From Oceanospirillaceae bacterium (lineage in GTDB: Bacteria; Pseudomonadota; Gammaproteobacteria; Pseudomonadales; Balneatricaceae): a stretch of DNA of 64,000 nt. The DNA is taken from assembly GCA_029938085.1 (NCBI GenBank), contig JAPYOS010000005.1, positions 62,001 through 126,000 of the forward strand. The letters are read 5' to 3'. The notes beneath the pieces were generated by a model. That model searched no databases and was not told the origin of the DNA. It worked only from the letters and a program-made list of their open reading frames with translations. How positions within the stretch are numbered: position 1 is the stretch's first letter; the number at the start of each line of letters is the position of its first letter. The translations under genes and the position numbers were made by a program. Shown one piece after another: positions 18,878-28,773 of the stretch.

Positions 18878-19244
18878 GCCGGTTAGCCTCTGGAATAGTG
18901 AGTTGCGCTAACCTACTGGCATCCACCCACAAAGTAGGCTGGCCTTCTAAGCCCTTTGCAGTGCCGGTAAAACCTTTGACTAGGTAGAAATACAAAGACA
19001 CATGTTTGTCACTATAGTCGTGATGCACGGCCTGCAATAGCTCACAGGCCTGCTCGTCGATATGCAGGCCAACCTCTTCCTTGAGTTCCCGGCTTAAGGC
19101 TTGAAAGTGGTTTTCGCCGGCTTCGATTTTGCCACCAGGAAATTCCCACTTACCACCTTGGTGTTGCCAATCGGCACGCTGCGCCATCAAAATACGATGT
19201 TGACGATCAACCACGATGGCAGCCACTACCTCAACCCGGTTCAT
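18837..19244 (-). CDS. mutT: 8-oxo-dGTP diphosphatase MutT (Nudix)
   Basis: MutT removes oxidised dGTP from the nucleotide pool and so prevents A:T to C:G mutations. The Nudix box is complete: G38-x5-E44-x7-R52-E53-x2-E56-E57-x-G59 within GGKIEAGENHFQALSRELKEEVG. I choose the ATG at 19244 (MNRVEVVAAIVVD), which gives 135 residues like E. coli MutT; the track start at 19280 lies inside argJ and adds 12 residues. The gene follows argJ closely, as in Pseudomonas, and its 3' end overlaps the MFS gene by 41 bp tail to tail. No separate domain such as the ThiE-like fusion seen in some relatives is present. Confidence 0.92.
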   Translation of the reverse strand: MNRVEVVAAIVVDRQHRILMAQRADWQHQGGKWEFPGGKIEAGENHFQALSRELKEEVGLHIDEQACELLQAVHHDYSDKHVSLYFYLVKGFTGTAKGLEGQPTLWVDASRLAQLTIPEANRPIAEALLQAWPTR

Positions 19245-19260
19245 GACCCGAGTACCACCA

Positions 19261-20475
19261 TCAACTGCGGTAATCGGCATTGATTTTAATGTAATCGTAA
19301 GACAGATCGGTGGTCCAAACGATTTCTTTTGCAGTGCCTCTGTTTAGATCCACTGCAATGATAATTTCTTCCTCATCCATGACCCGCTGACCCGCTGCTT
19401 CGGTGTAGCTTTCGGCTCGTCCGCCCTGCTCCACCAACAAGGTGTCACCTAAATGAATGGTTAAGGCATTCACATCTAGATCAGGCACTCCAGAATAGCC
19501 TACGGCAGCTAAAATACGCCCCCAGTTAGCGTCACTAGCAAACATGGCTGTTTTTGTGAGTGGCGAATGAGCAATGGCGTAGGCAACTTGCAAACATTCT
19601 TCTGTATTGCCACCACCGGCCACTTCTACACTAATAAACTTGGTTGCGCCTTCGCCGTCTCGCACTATGGCGTGGGCCAGTTGCTGCATTAACTCAACCA
19701 GTGCAGTGCTGAACTTGCATTTTAACTCGGTATCATCATCGAGTGACAGGTCACTGGCACCGGTGGCCATTAAAATACAGGAATCATTAGTCGACATATC
19801 ACCGTCTACGGTGATTCGGTTAAAGCTATGATTAACGCTTTGCTCCAACAGTTGTTGAATCAGCCCCTGTGAACAGGTTGCGTCGGTGGCCACAAAGGCC
19901 AGCATGGTCGCCATATTAGGGCGAATCATGCCAGATCCTTTGGAGATACCGCTGAGGTTAATGGTCTGGCCTTGGTGCTGAATTTGTACACTGGCACCCT
20001 TAGGACAGGTGTCGGTGGTGAGGATACCCCAAGCTGCATCCTGCCAGCCGTTTAAATCCAGTGCACTTACTGCCTCTGGCAAGTGTTTGATGATTTTTTC
20101 TACTGGTAATTTTTCACCAATAACACCGGTGGAAAAAGGCAGTACTTGGCTGATTGCTAAACCTAATTCTTGTGCCAACGCAGCACACGTAGCCAACGCA
20201 TCGGCGTCGCCTGCTGCTCCGGTACCGGCGTTGGCATTACCTGTATTAACCACCAATGCTAACGGCTGGTCCGCAGCTAAATGGCGGCGACAAAGGTGTA
20301 CCGGCGCCGCGCAAAAAGCATTGGCTGTGAATACACCCGCCATGGTCGTACCCGCTTGGGCCTGGATAACCACTAAATCTTTACGATCTAGTTTCTTAAT
20401 ACCCGCCTGTGCAGTACCTAAACACAGACCTGCGATGGGGTGGTACTGCACTTCAATTGTTGGTCCAACTGCCAT
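19261..20475 (-). CDS. argJ: Bifunctional ornithine acetyltransferase / N-acetylglutamate synthase
   Basis: ArgJ (404 residues) recycles the acetyl group from N-acetylornithine to glutamate in arginine synthesis; bifunctional forms also use acetyl-CoA. The self-cleavage site is visible in IRPNMATMLAFVATDA, where the threonine of ATML becomes the N-terminal nucleophile of the beta chain. GSGMIRPNMATML, TVDGDMSTNDSC and DANWGRILAAVGYSG are family blocks. It lies between secA (46 bp upstream) and mutT, probably one operon. Confidence 0.96.
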   Translation of the reverse strand: MAVGPTIEVQYHPIAGLCLGTAQAGIKKLDRKDLVVIQAQAGTTMAGVFTANAFCAAPVHLCRRHLAADQPLALVVNTGNANAGTGAAGDADALATCAALAQELGLAISQVLPFSTGVIGEKLPVEKIIKHLPEAVSALDLNGWQDAAWGILTTDTCPKGASVQIQHQGQTINLSGISKGSGMIRPNMATMLAFVATDATCSQGLIQQLLEQSVNHSFNRITVDGDMSTNDSCILMATGASDLSLDDDTELKCKFSTALVELMQQLAHAIVRDGEGATKFISVEVAGGGNTEECLQVAYAIAHSPLTKTAMFASDANWGRILAAVGYSGVPDLDVNALTIHLGDTLLVEQGGRAESYTEAAGQRVMDEEEIIIAVDLNRGTAKEIVWTTDLSYDYIKINADYRS

Positions 20476-20521
20476 GTTTGTTTCCTTTCTACTTTGGCAC
20501 TTACTACGTAGCTTGTCGTAT

Positions 20522-23239
20522 TCAGCTCAGTTTACCGTGACACTGCTTATATTTTTTCCCCGAGCCACATGGGCAAGGCTCATTACGGCCAACCTTACTC
20601 GACGGCACGGCTGGGTTTTTAGCGGCTGGTTCAGATTTAGCTTGTTCGGCGTCGCTCTGAGCTTGTGCTTGAGCATGCTGGAACTCCATCGCCGCTTGAG
20701 CTTGTTCACGCTTCAGCCGTTCTTCGGCTTCCACTTCTTCTGGCGACCTTACTTGCACGTGACTTAAAATCCGAATCACATCCTCTTTAATAGCAAATAA
20801 TAATTGCTGGAACAGCTCAAAGGATTCGCGTTTATATTCCTGTTTTGGATTCTTTTGTGCGTAGCCGCGTAGGTGAATACCTTGACGCAACATATCCATG
20901 GTCGCCAAGTGTTCTTTCCAGCGGGCATCAATCACTTGTAGCATGACTTGTTTTTCGAAACCGCGGATTGTTTCAGGGCCAACAACATCAGTTTTTGTTT
21001 GGTAGTGCTGGGTTAATTCAGATTGAATCTTCTCCCGCAAACCATCTTCTTCCAGCCGATCATCTGCATCTAGCCAATCCTGCAATGGTAGAGCCATACC
21101 AAACTGTTTTTCTAGTTCGGTTACTAAACCACTAATGTCCCACTGTTCGGCTAAGCTTTGGGGCACAATAAAACCATCGATACAGCTGTCCACCACTTCT
21201 GCACGTACGTTGGTGATAACGTCAGCAATGTCATCAGTAGACATCAACTCGTTGCGCTGATCATACACAACCGTACGCTGGTCATTAGCCACGTCATCAT
21301 ATTCGAGCAGCTGTTTACGCATATCAAAGTTACGGCCTTCCACTTTGCGTTGCGACTTTTCTATCGCATTTGAAACCATCCGGTGTTCAATCGCTTCGCC
21401 GTGTTCCATACCCAACTTTTGCATCAAGCCTTTAATGCGCTCAGGGGCAAAAATCCGTAATAAGTTATCTTCTAGAGACAAGAAAAAGCGTGAGGAACCC
21501 GGATCACCCTGACGGCCTGCACGACCACGCAATTGATTATCGATACGGCGCGATTCATGACGTTCGGTGCCGATAATGTGTAAACCGCCGGCCGCCAAAA
21601 CCGCATCGTGGCGCTGTTGCCAGTCGGCCGTGGCTGCGGTTCTCTCTGCTTCGCTGGCGTCTTCACCCAATGCAGCCAACTCTACTTCAAGCTTGCCACC
21701 TAAACCAATATCGGTACCACGGCCTGCCATATTTGTAGCAATAGTAATGGCGCCTGGTCGGCCGGCCTCGGCGATAATTGTCGCTTCACGTTCGTGTTGT
21801 TTAGCGTTAAGAACATTGTGAGCTATGTCTGCTTTGGTTAGCGCCTGAGACACCATTTCCGACATTTCAATCGATGCGGTACCCACTAACACGGGCCGTT
21901 TTTGCTCCACACAAAACTTAATGTCTTCAATAATGGCGGCGAATTTTTCCTCCATCGTCAAATAAATCAAGTCGTTCATGTCTTTTCGCTGGACGTCAAC
22001 ATTGGTCGGTATAACCAGCACATCAAGGTCATAAATTTGATGCAATTCAAAGGCTTCAGTGTCAGCCGTGCCGGTCATACCCGATAAGGTTTGATACAAA
22101 CGGAAGTAGTTTTGAAAGGTTGTCGAAGCCATGGTCTGGCTTTCTTTTTGAATAGTAATACTTTCTTTAGCTTCGATAGCCTGATGAATGCCTTCCGACC
22201 AACGCCGACCTGGCATGGTACGACCAGTATGTTCGTCAACGATTACAATTTGATCATCCTGTACGATGTAATCAACGTTGCAAGAAAACACCACGTGGGC
22301 CTTAAGTCCTGCATGCACATGATGCAACAAGGTCAGGTTTGATGCTGAGTAAAGGCTGTCGCCTTCGTTGAGCAATTCTGCACCGACCAATAATTCCTCT
22401 ACAAACTGATGGCCCAGTTCGGTTAACTCAATAGATTTATGAGATTCGTCGTAGGTGTAGTGACCACTTGGCTCAACACCTTCTTCTAGGTCTGGCTGAA
22501 TTTCCAAACGAGGGATCAAGGCGTTGATGGTAATATACATTTGAGTATTATCTTCAACCGGCCCAGAAATAATCAGTGGCGTGCGCGCCTCGTCAATAAG
22601 GATCGAGTCAACTTCGTCGACAATAGCAAAATTTAATGGTCGCTGAACTTTATCAGCAGCACTAAACGCCATATTATCGCGCAAATAATCAAAGCCAAAT
22701 TCGTTGTTTGTGCCATAGGTTACGTCGCACTCGTATGCCACTCGTTTAGTGGCACTGTCTTGGCCCGACAATATAATACCTACTGAAAGGCCTAAACCTT
22801 CGTACAACGGCCGCATCCATTGTGCATCACGCTCCGCTAAATAGTCATTCACGGTAACCACGTGTACTCCTTGAGCGGGAATGGCATTAAGGTATACCGT
22901 CAAGGTCGCGACTAAGGTTTTACCTTCACCCGTACGCATTTCTGCTACTTTGCCTTGATGCAATGCCATACCACCAATCATTTGCACATCAAAATGGCGC
23001 AAACCCATAAATCGAATGGACGCTTCACGACACACAGCAAAGGCTTCTGGCAATAACTCATCTAGGGATTCGCCGGCCTCATAACGCTGATGAAACTCAG
23101 TGCGTTTGGCGGCCAATGCGGCGTCGGTCAATGACTGTACGCCGTTTTCTAATGCGTTGACTTTAGTAACAATTTTATTCAATCGCTTAACTTCGCGATC
23201 ATTCTTACTGCCAAAAAGTGATTTTAAAATCTGAACCAT
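20522..23239 (-). CDS. secA: Preprotein translocase ATPase SecA
   Basis: SecA drives export of unfolded proteins through SecYEG. From the ATG at 23239 ([18 protein letters not shown]) it has 905 residues, close to the 901 of E. coli. The ORF extends upstream to 23329, but [10 protein letters not shown] is the conserved beginning. Walker A is [11 protein letters not shown], Walker B has [17 protein letters not shown], and the helicase motif [11 protein letters not shown] follows. The C-terminal zinc-binding domain [13 protein letters not shown], which binds SecB and ribosomes, is complete. No secM-like gene precedes it, unlike in enterobacteria. Confidence 0.98.
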   Translation of the reverse strand: MVQILKSLFGSKNDREVKRLNKIVTKVNALENGVQSLTDAALAAKRTEFHQRYEAGESLDELLPEAFAVCREASIRFMGLRHFDVQMIGGMALHQGKVAEMRTGEGKTLVATLTVYLNAIPAQGVHVVTVNDYLAERDAQWMRPLYEGLGLSVGIILSGQDSATKRVAYECDVTYGTNNEFGFDYLRDNMAFSAADKVQRPLNFAIVDEVDSILIDEARTPLIISGPVEDNTQMYITINALIPRLEIQPDLEEGVEPSGHYTYDESHKSIELTELGHQFVEELLVGAELLNEGDSLYSASNLTLLHHVHAGLKAHVVFSCNVDYIVQDDQIVIVDEHTGRTMPGRRWSEGIHQAIEAKESITIQKESQTMASTTFQNYFRLYQTLSGMTGTADTEAFELHQIYDLDVLVIPTNVDVQRKDMNDLIYLTMEEKFAAIIEDIKFCVEQKRPVLVGTASIEMSEMVSQALTKADIAHNVLNAKQHEREATIIAEAGRPGAITIATNMAGRGTDIGLGGKLEVELAALGEDASEAERTAATADWQQRHDAVLAAGGLHIIGTERHESRRIDNQLRGRAGRQGDPGSSRFFLSLEDNLLRIFAPERIKGLMQKLGMEHGEAIEHRMVSNAIEKSQRKVEGRNFDMRKQLLEYDDVANDQRTVVYDQRNELMSTDDIADVITNVRAEVVDSCIDGFIVPQSLAEQWDISGLVTELEKQFGMALPLQDWLDADDRLEEDGLREKIQSELTQHYQTKTDVVGPETIRGFEKQVMLQVIDARWKEHLATMDMLRQGIHLRGYAQKNPKQEYKRESFELFQQLLFAIKEDVIRILSHVQVRSPEEVEAEERLKREQAQAAMEFQHAQAQAQSDAEQAKSEPAAKNPAVPSSKVGRNEPCPCGSGKKYKQCHGKLS

Positions 23240-23307
23240 TGTGATGTCTTTATTATAGGCGCCGGGGCGCTCGTTATGGTGAGTGGTTGGCTTATAAGCC
23301 TCATCTA

Positions 23308-23336
23308 TTACTATGGGGTCTTGGGCCACTTTTCAA
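23308..23336 (-). promoter_or_regulatory. Possible secA promoter
   Basis: On the minus strand TTGAAA (23331-23336) and TAGTAA (23308-23313) are 17 bp apart, just after the lpxC terminator and about 70 bp before secA. A 12-bp palindrome GGCTTATAAGCC at 23289-23300 lies in the leader. The -10 is a moderate match. Confidence 0.35.
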
Positions 23337-23351
23337 GGGCCTAAAACGTAG

Positions 23352-23384
23352 AAAAGCCGGAGTTCCTAAAGAACACCGGCTTTT
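23352..23384 (-). terminator. Terminator of the division/cell wall cluster after lpxC
   Basis: AAAAGCCGG pairs with CCGGCTTTT, and inside this GTTC pairs with GAAC around a short loop after one A-A mismatch. The T-run follows in either direction. It begins 13 bp after the lpxC stop and separates the dcw-lpxC transcript from secA. Confidence 0.8.
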
Positions 23385-23397
23385 AATTTCTATATCC

Positions 23398-24312
23398 TTA
23401 GGCAGCGGCTGCAGAGGGATTCATATAGGCTATGGGTGCATTGGCTTCATCATCAAAAGTCACCACTTCCCAAGCATCTTCTTGGGATAACAGCTCTCGT
23501 AACAACATGTGGTTTAGACCATGACCAGACTTGTGACCCTGAAATTTACCGATTAGGCTACGGCCCAATAAGTACAGGTCCCCCACGGCGTCCAGTACTT
23601 TATGCTTAACAAACTCATCTTGGTAGCGTAAACCGTCTTCGTTAAGCACACGATAATCATCCACCGCAATGGCATTATCCAAACTGCCACCTAAAGCCAA
23701 GTTTTTAGAGCGCAAATACTCAAAATCTTTCATAAAACCAAAGGTGCGGGCTCGGCTCACTTCCTTAACATAAGACGTGCTGGAAAAGTCTAAGCTGGTA
23801 GTGCAGTTTCGGCTTTCAAACAAAGGGTGGTCAAAATCAATAGTAAAACCAACTTGGAACCCGTTGTACGGCTCCAATGAGGCCAACTTGTCATCTTGCG
23901 TGACCGTGATGGTTTTTTTAATACGAATGAATTTTTTGGCTGCGTTTTGTTCTTCCACACCGGCTGACTGCAACAAAAAGATAAACGGCGCGGCACTGCC
24001 ATCCATAATCGGCACTTCTTCACCACTCAACTCAACATAAGCATTATCGATACCTAAGCCGGCAAACGCAGACAGCAGGTGCTCAACCGTACACACACGT
24101 ACGCCGTCCTGCACTAAGTTGGTAGATAAGGTGGTGTCGCCCACATTGGCAGCTGTCGCTGCGATGGAGACTACGGGTTCGAGATCTGTGCGGCAAAATA
24201 CAATGCCCACGTTCGCTGGCGCTGGCTTCAAAGTGAGGTAAACTTTTTTACCCGTATGAATACCAATACCAGTGGCTCTAATAATATTTTTTAATGTACG
24301 CTGTTTGACCAT
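23398..24312 (-). CDS. lpxC: UDP-3-O-acyl-N-acetylglucosamine deacetylase
   Basis: LpxC (304 residues) is the zinc-dependent, committed step of lipid A synthesis. The zinc ligands are H78 in [12 protein letters not shown] and the H and D of [15 protein letters not shown] near residues 237-241, and the catalytic glutamate is E77. [15 protein letters not shown] and [11 protein letters not shown] are further family blocks. The gene has its own 115-bp upstream gap after ftsZ, which may hold a separate promoter. The C-terminal tail ends in small residues (NPSAAAA), which could be relevant because LpxC in enterobacteria is degraded by FtsH through its C-terminus. Confidence 0.97.
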   Translation of the reverse strand: MVKQRTLKNIIRATGIGIHTGKKVYLTLKPAPANVGIVFCRTDLEPVVSIAATAANVGDTTLSTNLVQDGVRVCTVEHLLSAFAGLGIDNAYVELSGEEVPIMDGSAAPFIFLLQSAGVEEQNAAKKFIRIKKTITVTQDDKLASLEPYNGFQVGFTIDFDHPLFESRNCTTSLDFSSTSYVKEVSRARTFGFMKDFEYLRSKNLALGGSLDNAIAVDDYRVLNEDGLRYQDEFVKHKVLDAVGDLYLLGRSLIGKFQGHKSGHGLNHMLLRELLSQEDAWEVVTFDDEANAPIAYMNPSAAAA

Positions 24313-24427
24313 AATGTCCTAGACCCTGCACTCGGGATAGCCGAGCATTGTAGCACCAAAAATCTGTCTCCAAGGGCATAATTACCCTCCGTACAGGTAT
24401 AACGCGCCAAGGCCTAAGGTTTTATAC

Positions 24428-25603
24428 TTAGTCAGCCTGACGCCGCAGAAATGCTGGTATATCCAAATAGCCAATATCGCCGCCTGCAGATTCAGCTTTA
24501 CCTGAATCGTCCATCTTTGTGTCGCTTAAACCAACATCACCCATTAGCGAATCTTTCACCGTAGGCAACTCCATTTGGTCCAACGACGCACGCCTTGTAC
24601 TATTATTGACCACAGCTTTTACCGTTGGTTCAATTTGCGCTGCATATCCGTGACCTAAACCTGTGGCAACCACGGTCACCTTCAGTTCATCGGCCATTTC
24701 TGGATCGATAACCGTGCCAATCACAACGGTAGCGTTGTCTGATGCAAACTCTTCTATAGTATTACCTACTTCTGAGAATTCGCCCAAATTCATGTCTAAT
24801 CCGGCGGTAATATTTACCAAAATGCCTTTAGCACCTCGTAAATCAACATCTTCGAGCAATGGGCTACGTACGGCGGCCTCGGCTGCTTCGCGTGCGCGCT
24901 CTTCGCCTTTAGCCACGCCAGTGCCCATCATCGCCATGCCCATCTCGGACATCACGGTACGTACGTCGGCAAAGTCAACGTTGATCATACCCGGACGAAT
25001 AATTAAGTCGGCAATACCCTGAACCGCCCCTAAAAGCACGTCATTGGCAGTGCTAAATGCAGTTAACAAACTGCAATTTTTACCCAATACCGGCAATAAT
25101 TTTTCATTAGGAATAGTGATCAGCGAGTCGACATGTTCAGCCAGTTCCTTGAGCCCCTGTTCGGCGATAGCCATACGCTTACGGCCTTCAAATGGAAACG
25201 GCTTAGTGACGACAGCAACCGTCAAAATACCCATCTCACGAGCCACTTCGGCAACGATTGGTGCGGCGCCAGTACCGGTGCCACCACCCATACCCGCAGT
25301 GATAAAGACCATGTCTGCGCCTTGCAGGATATTCTCTATTTGTGCACGATCTTCAATGGCCGCTTCACGCCCCACATTAGGGTCAGCACCCGCGCCCAAA
25401 CCTTTAGTGATTTGAGTGCCAAGCTGTACCACAGATTGTGCTTCCATGCCTTTAAGTGCCTGAGCATCAGTGTTGGCGCAAATAAAATCCACACCATCAA
25501 TCTCACTGGACAGCATGTGGCTAACCGCATTACCACCGCCGCCACCAACACCAATCACTTTAATGACTGCACTTTGCGGCACGTTATCGACTAATTCGTA
25601 CAT
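24428..25603 (-). CDS. ftsZ: Cell division GTPase FtsZ
   Basis: FtsZ (391 residues) polymerises into the division ring. The tubulin signature GGGTGTG is present near residue 105 (MGGGTGTGAAPIVAEVA), with the N-terminal GVGGGGGNAVSHM loop and the T7 loop NVDFADVRTVM. A variable linker of about 50 residues leads to the conserved C-terminal peptide GYLDIPAFLRRQAD, which binds FtsA and ZipA. It follows ftsA by 100 bp. Confidence 0.98.
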   Translation of the reverse strand: MYELVDNVPQSAVIKVIGVGGGGGNAVSHMLSSEIDGVDFICANTDAQALKGMEAQSVVQLGTQITKGLGAGADPNVGREAAIEDRAQIENILQGADMVFITAGMGGGTGTGAAPIVAEVAREMGILTVAVVTKPFPFEGRKRMAIAEQGLKELAEHVDSLITIPNEKLLPVLGKNCSLLTAFSTANDVLLGAVQGIADLIIRPGMINVDFADVRTVMSEMGMAMMGTGVAKGEERAREAAEAAVRSPLLEDVDLRGAKGILVNITAGLDMNLGEFSEVGNTIEEFASDNATVVIGTVIDPEMADELKVTVVATGLGHGYAAQIEPTVKAVVNNSTRRASLDQMELPTVKDSLMGDVGLSDTKMDDSGKAESAGGDIGYLDIPAFLRRQAD

Positions 25604-25703
25604 CGCCTTGCTCCTGCTCTAATTTATTATTCTCCTGGAAGGGAATTCCATCACCCACCAGACCTTACAATACTTACCCGCCAAGACCACACTAGCATCT
25701 TGG

Positions 25704-26945
25704 TTAAAAATTACTCTTAATCCAACGTTTTGCCTGTACCAACCACTGACCACCACCAAAGCTCATAGTGGAGGTTGCCGTAGGTGCCGTTGATGGCCCT
25801 GCCTGCTGTGCGTAATTGAGCAACCCAACACAGGTAGAATAAGTTGGGTTGTCCAACAAACCGCTATGCCCCTGCGCCTTATGAGGCTTAGCCAAACGCA
25901 CCGGCATATGGAATATTTCTTCGGCCAACTCTACCGCGCCTTCCATTTGTGCTGTGCCGCCAGTCAACACCATACCTGCGGCAATCAAATCTTCGTAGCC
26001 GCTGCGCCGCAATTCAGCCTGCACCAAGGTAAACAATTCTTCGTAACGCGGCTCCACCACTTCTGCCAAAGCCTGACGTGATAAATCACGTGCTGGACGA
26101 TCGCCTACGCTGGGCACTTTGATACTTTCCGACAAATCAGTCAGCTGAGCCAGTGCACAGGCATAACGAATTTTAACGTCTTCCGCATGAACTGTAGGTG
26201 TGCGCAAGGCCATAGCAATATCATTGGTGACTTGATCTCCAGCCACAGGAATCACGCTGGTATGACGAATAGCACCGGCAGTAAACACCGCAATATCAAT
26301 GGTGCCACCACCCATATCAACCAAACACACACCTAACTCTTTTTCATCGTCGGTAAGTACCGCATAACTCGATGCCAACGGGTTAAGCACGATATCGTCC
26401 AGAACCAAATCACAACGGGTCACACATTTTTCTATATTTTGGGCCACATTGAGTGCACAAGTGACAATGTGCACCTTGGCTTCAAGGCGTACGCCAGACA
26501 TGCCTAAAGGGTCTTGAATCCCCTCTTGCCCATCGATGACATACTCTTGCGGGAGAATATGTAAAATCTTTTGATCCGATGGAATGGCTACAGCCCGAGC
26601 CGCATCGATGACCCTTTCCAGATCTATGTCGGTCACTTCGCCGGCCTGAATCGCTACAATGCCATGAGAATTCATGCTGTTAATATGGTTGCCACCAATA
26701 CCCACAGTGACTGCGTTTATCTTGCAGTCGGCCATTAGTTCAGCCTCTTCAATAGCGCGCTTAATAGACACTACGGTAGATTCGATATTAGCCACAATTC
26801 CACGCTTTAGACCACGCGATTCCTGTGCACCAATACCAATCACTTGCAACTGTTCGTCAACACCCCATTCTGCGACCATTGCCACGACTTTAGAGGTGCC
26901 TATATCCAAGCCAACGATCATCGGCTTCACTGTTGCTTCTACCAC
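25704..26945 (-). CDS. ftsA: Cell division protein FtsA
   Basis: FtsA (413 residues) is the actin-like ATPase that anchors FtsZ to the membrane. The phosphate loops are visible as GLDIGTSKV near residue 12 and VDMGGGTIDIAVF near 208, with the adenosine motif GMVLTGGTAQMEGAVELA near 335. The C-terminus ends with an amphipathic helix (QWLVQAKRWIKSNF), the usual membrane-targeting sequence. It lies 137 bp after ftsQ. Confidence 0.97.
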   Translation of the reverse strand: MVEATVKPMIVGLDIGTSKVVAMVAEWGVDEQLQVIGIGAQESRGLKRGIVANIESTVVSIKRAIEEAELMADCKINAVTVGIGGNHINSMNSHGIVAIQAGEVTDIDLERVIDAARAVAIPSDQKILHILPQEYVIDGQEGIQDPLGMSGVRLEAKVHIVTCALNVAQNIEKCVTRCDLVLDDIVLNPLASSYAVLTDDEKELGVCLVDMGGGTIDIAVFTAGAIRHTSVIPVAGDQVTNDIAMALRTPTVHAEDVKIRYACALAQLTDLSESIKVPSVGDRPARDLSRQALAEVVEPRYEELFTLVQAELRRSGYEDLIAAGMVLTGGTAQMEGAVELAEEIFHMPVRLAKPHKAQGHSGLLDNPTYSTCVGLLNYAQQAGPSTAPTATSTMSFGGGQWLVQAKRWIKSNF

Positions 26946-27082
26946 TTAAACTGTTCCTCTATTAAGCCTTATATAAATCGCAAAAAAAGCCATTTATAGA
27001 TTACTAAATTATCCCACACTTTAGTATACAAGTGGTGGATAATTCACATTTTATGGCGCTTTCTAGCAGCCAGTTCGCCACC

Positions 27083-27811
27083 TCAATCCACAACTTTCCA
27101 AGCCACCGAAATACCATGGGGGTAACGGCCATCAATGCGTTCCACAGACCCCGCGACTGCAGCTAGTTGGGTGTGGTAAATCTTCATTAAACGTTGCAAT
27201 CTGGGGATAATTTCTTGCCGCCCAAGCACCAGCACAATGCCATTATCAAGCTGTAACTGAATGGCACCACGGCGCGCTTGTTTGAATTCGACTATACGTA
27301 AGTTTTCTCGCCCAACAAGCCAACTCATTTGCCTAAATAGCTGACTCATATTCCATGCACTGGTGCTAGATCCAGATAAGACAGGCAACTGCTCTGCGGC
27401 CACTATATATTGACTATCTACCGATACTAGATCACCTTGATGATTTAAAAAACCGCCGCCGCCCCAGCGCGCCATCATGATTTGTTTTTCGGCCTCTACC
27501 ATCAACCGATTCGGCCATATACGACTGACCTTTGCATTATGGACCCAAGCGTTAGCTTCCACCTCAGCCTTAATTTGATTAAGGTTAGCTCCAAAAAATG
27601 AATCACTCACATGCTCATCAAGTTGCGCTTGAACCAGTAGTCGCTGAACCACGGGGATATTGGTTTGCAACACAATTTTCTGTAACGGCCGCTGCAACCA
27701 AGGCTGCAACGCTTGCCATAACAGCAACAACGCTGCCACCATCACCACTAGCAACAAAGTCCGTGCACCCCAACCCCAATGGCTATGGCTAGCTTGCTGC
27801 GCAATAGCCAT
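27083..27811 (-). CDS. ftsQ: Cell division protein FtsQ
   Basis: FtsQ (242 residues) is a bitopic inner-membrane protein linking FtsA/FtsK to FtsB-FtsL. A single transmembrane segment (TLLLVVMVAALLLLWQAL) is at about residues 18-36, followed by a POTRA domain (NIPVVQRLLVQAQLDEHV...) and the FtsQ beta domain (PVLSGSS, LVLGRQEIIPRLQRLMKIY, RIDGRYPHGISVAWK). The start overlaps the ddlB stop by one base (TAATG). Confidence 0.95.
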   Translation of the reverse strand: MAIAQQASHSHWGWGARTLLLVVMVAALLLLWQALQPWLQRPLQKIVLQTNIPVVQRLLVQAQLDEHVSDSFFGANLNQIKAEVEANAWVHNAKVSRIWPNRLMVEAEKQIMMARWGGGGFLNHQGDLVSVDSQYIVAAEQLPVLSGSSTSAWNMSQLFRQMSWLVGRENLRIVEFKQARRGAIQLQLDNGIVLVLGRQEIIPRLQRLMKIYHTQLAAVAGSVERIDGRYPHGISVAWKVVD

Positions 27812-28773
27812 TACCTTGCCAGCGCCAAGTTCAATAGCACCACGGTTAATTGGCCAAAATCGAGGCCCGCGGCCTCAGCTGCCATGGGCACTAAGCTGTG
27901 GCCCGTCATACCTGGGCTGGTATTCACCTCTAACAACCAATTATTGCCATCTTTATCACGCATTACATCGATGCGACCCCAATCTCGACAACCCAATACT
28001 TGGAACGCATAACGGCACTCATCATGCATGGCTCGTTGCTCGGCATCGGTCATGGAGTTGCCAAACATATAACGCGTTTCGTCGGAATAATATTTGGCCT
28101 GCAAGTCATAAAAACTATTGTCGGTTTCTAGGCGAATGGCCGGTAACGCCAAGTCATTGACGATAGGCACTGAGTATTCGTCACCGTCAATAAAAAATTC
28201 TGCCATTACTTCGCGGTCATAACGCGCTGCATCACGATAAGCGCGCTCTAAAGCAGCGGCAGAATCGACAATATTGATACCTAAACTGGAACCTTCGTGT
28301 ACCGGCTTCACCACCAACGGCAAACCCAATCGTTTGGCCACTTCCGCCCAGTTGCTCGAGTCGTTGAGCACTTCGTAAGGCGGCGTTTTAACACCCTGAG
28401 CCAACCACACTAACTTGGTCATCAGCTTATTCATGCCCAAACTTGACGACAACACATCACAGCCTGTGTATGGCACGCCCATAAATTCGAGCACACCCTG
28501 CAAGGTGCCATCTTCGCCACCTCGGCCATGCACAATAATAAAAGCCACGTCCATATGGGCCTGCTGTAACTGGGCCACCTGATCTTGCCCATCAACACCT
28601 AAGTCCAAACCGAAAGCATTAACACCAGCGGCAAGCAAGTGTTCAAGCACTTGCTGACCACTCATCAAAGAAATTTCTCGCTCCGCTGAGGTGCCACCGT
28701 AAATAACAGCAACACAAGCCTTAGGTATGTGCAACAGATCAGCCCATCGAGTCGCCAAATTCATGCTCTTCAT
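27811..28773 (-). CDS. ddlB: D-alanine--D-alanine ligase
   Basis: Ddl (320 residues) makes the D-Ala-D-Ala dipeptide that MurF adds to the peptidoglycan precursor. It has the ATP-grasp layout: VIYGGTSAEREISLMSG at the N-terminus, HGRGGEDGTLQGVLE, VKPVHEGSSLGI, and the metal and substrate loop NWLLEVNTSPGMTGHSLVPMAA near residue 285. The start immediately follows the murC stop and the end overlaps ftsQ. Confidence 0.97.
   Translation of the reverse strand: MKSMNLATRWADLLHIPKACVAVIYGGTSAEREISLMSGQQVLEHLLAAGVNAFGLDLGVDGQDQVAQLQQAHMDVAFIIVHGRGGEDGTLQGVLEFMGVPYTGCDVLSSSLGMNKLMTKLVWLAQGVKTPPYEVLNDSSNWAEVAKRLGLPLVVKPVHEGSSLGINIVDSAAALERAYRDAARYDREVMAEFFIDGDEYSVPIVNDLALPAIRLETDNSFYDLQAKYYSDETRYMFGNSMTDAEQRAMHDECRYAFQVLGCRDWGRIDVMRDKDGNNWLLEVNTSPGMTGHSLVPMAAEAAGLDFGQLTVVLLNLALAR

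Noticed and set aside
20009-20767. 252-residue plus-strand ORF across argJ and secA
   Set aside because: It is antisense to the well conserved ends of both genes and has low-complexity composition.
23240-23329. 30-residue in-frame N-terminal extension of SecA, or a SecM-like leader
   Set aside because: SecA begins at [10 protein letters not shown]; the extension has no start signal, no signal peptide and no arrest motif.
27660-28160. 166-residue plus-strand ORF
   Set aside because: Antisense to ftsQ and ddlB; composition is typical of a shadow frame.
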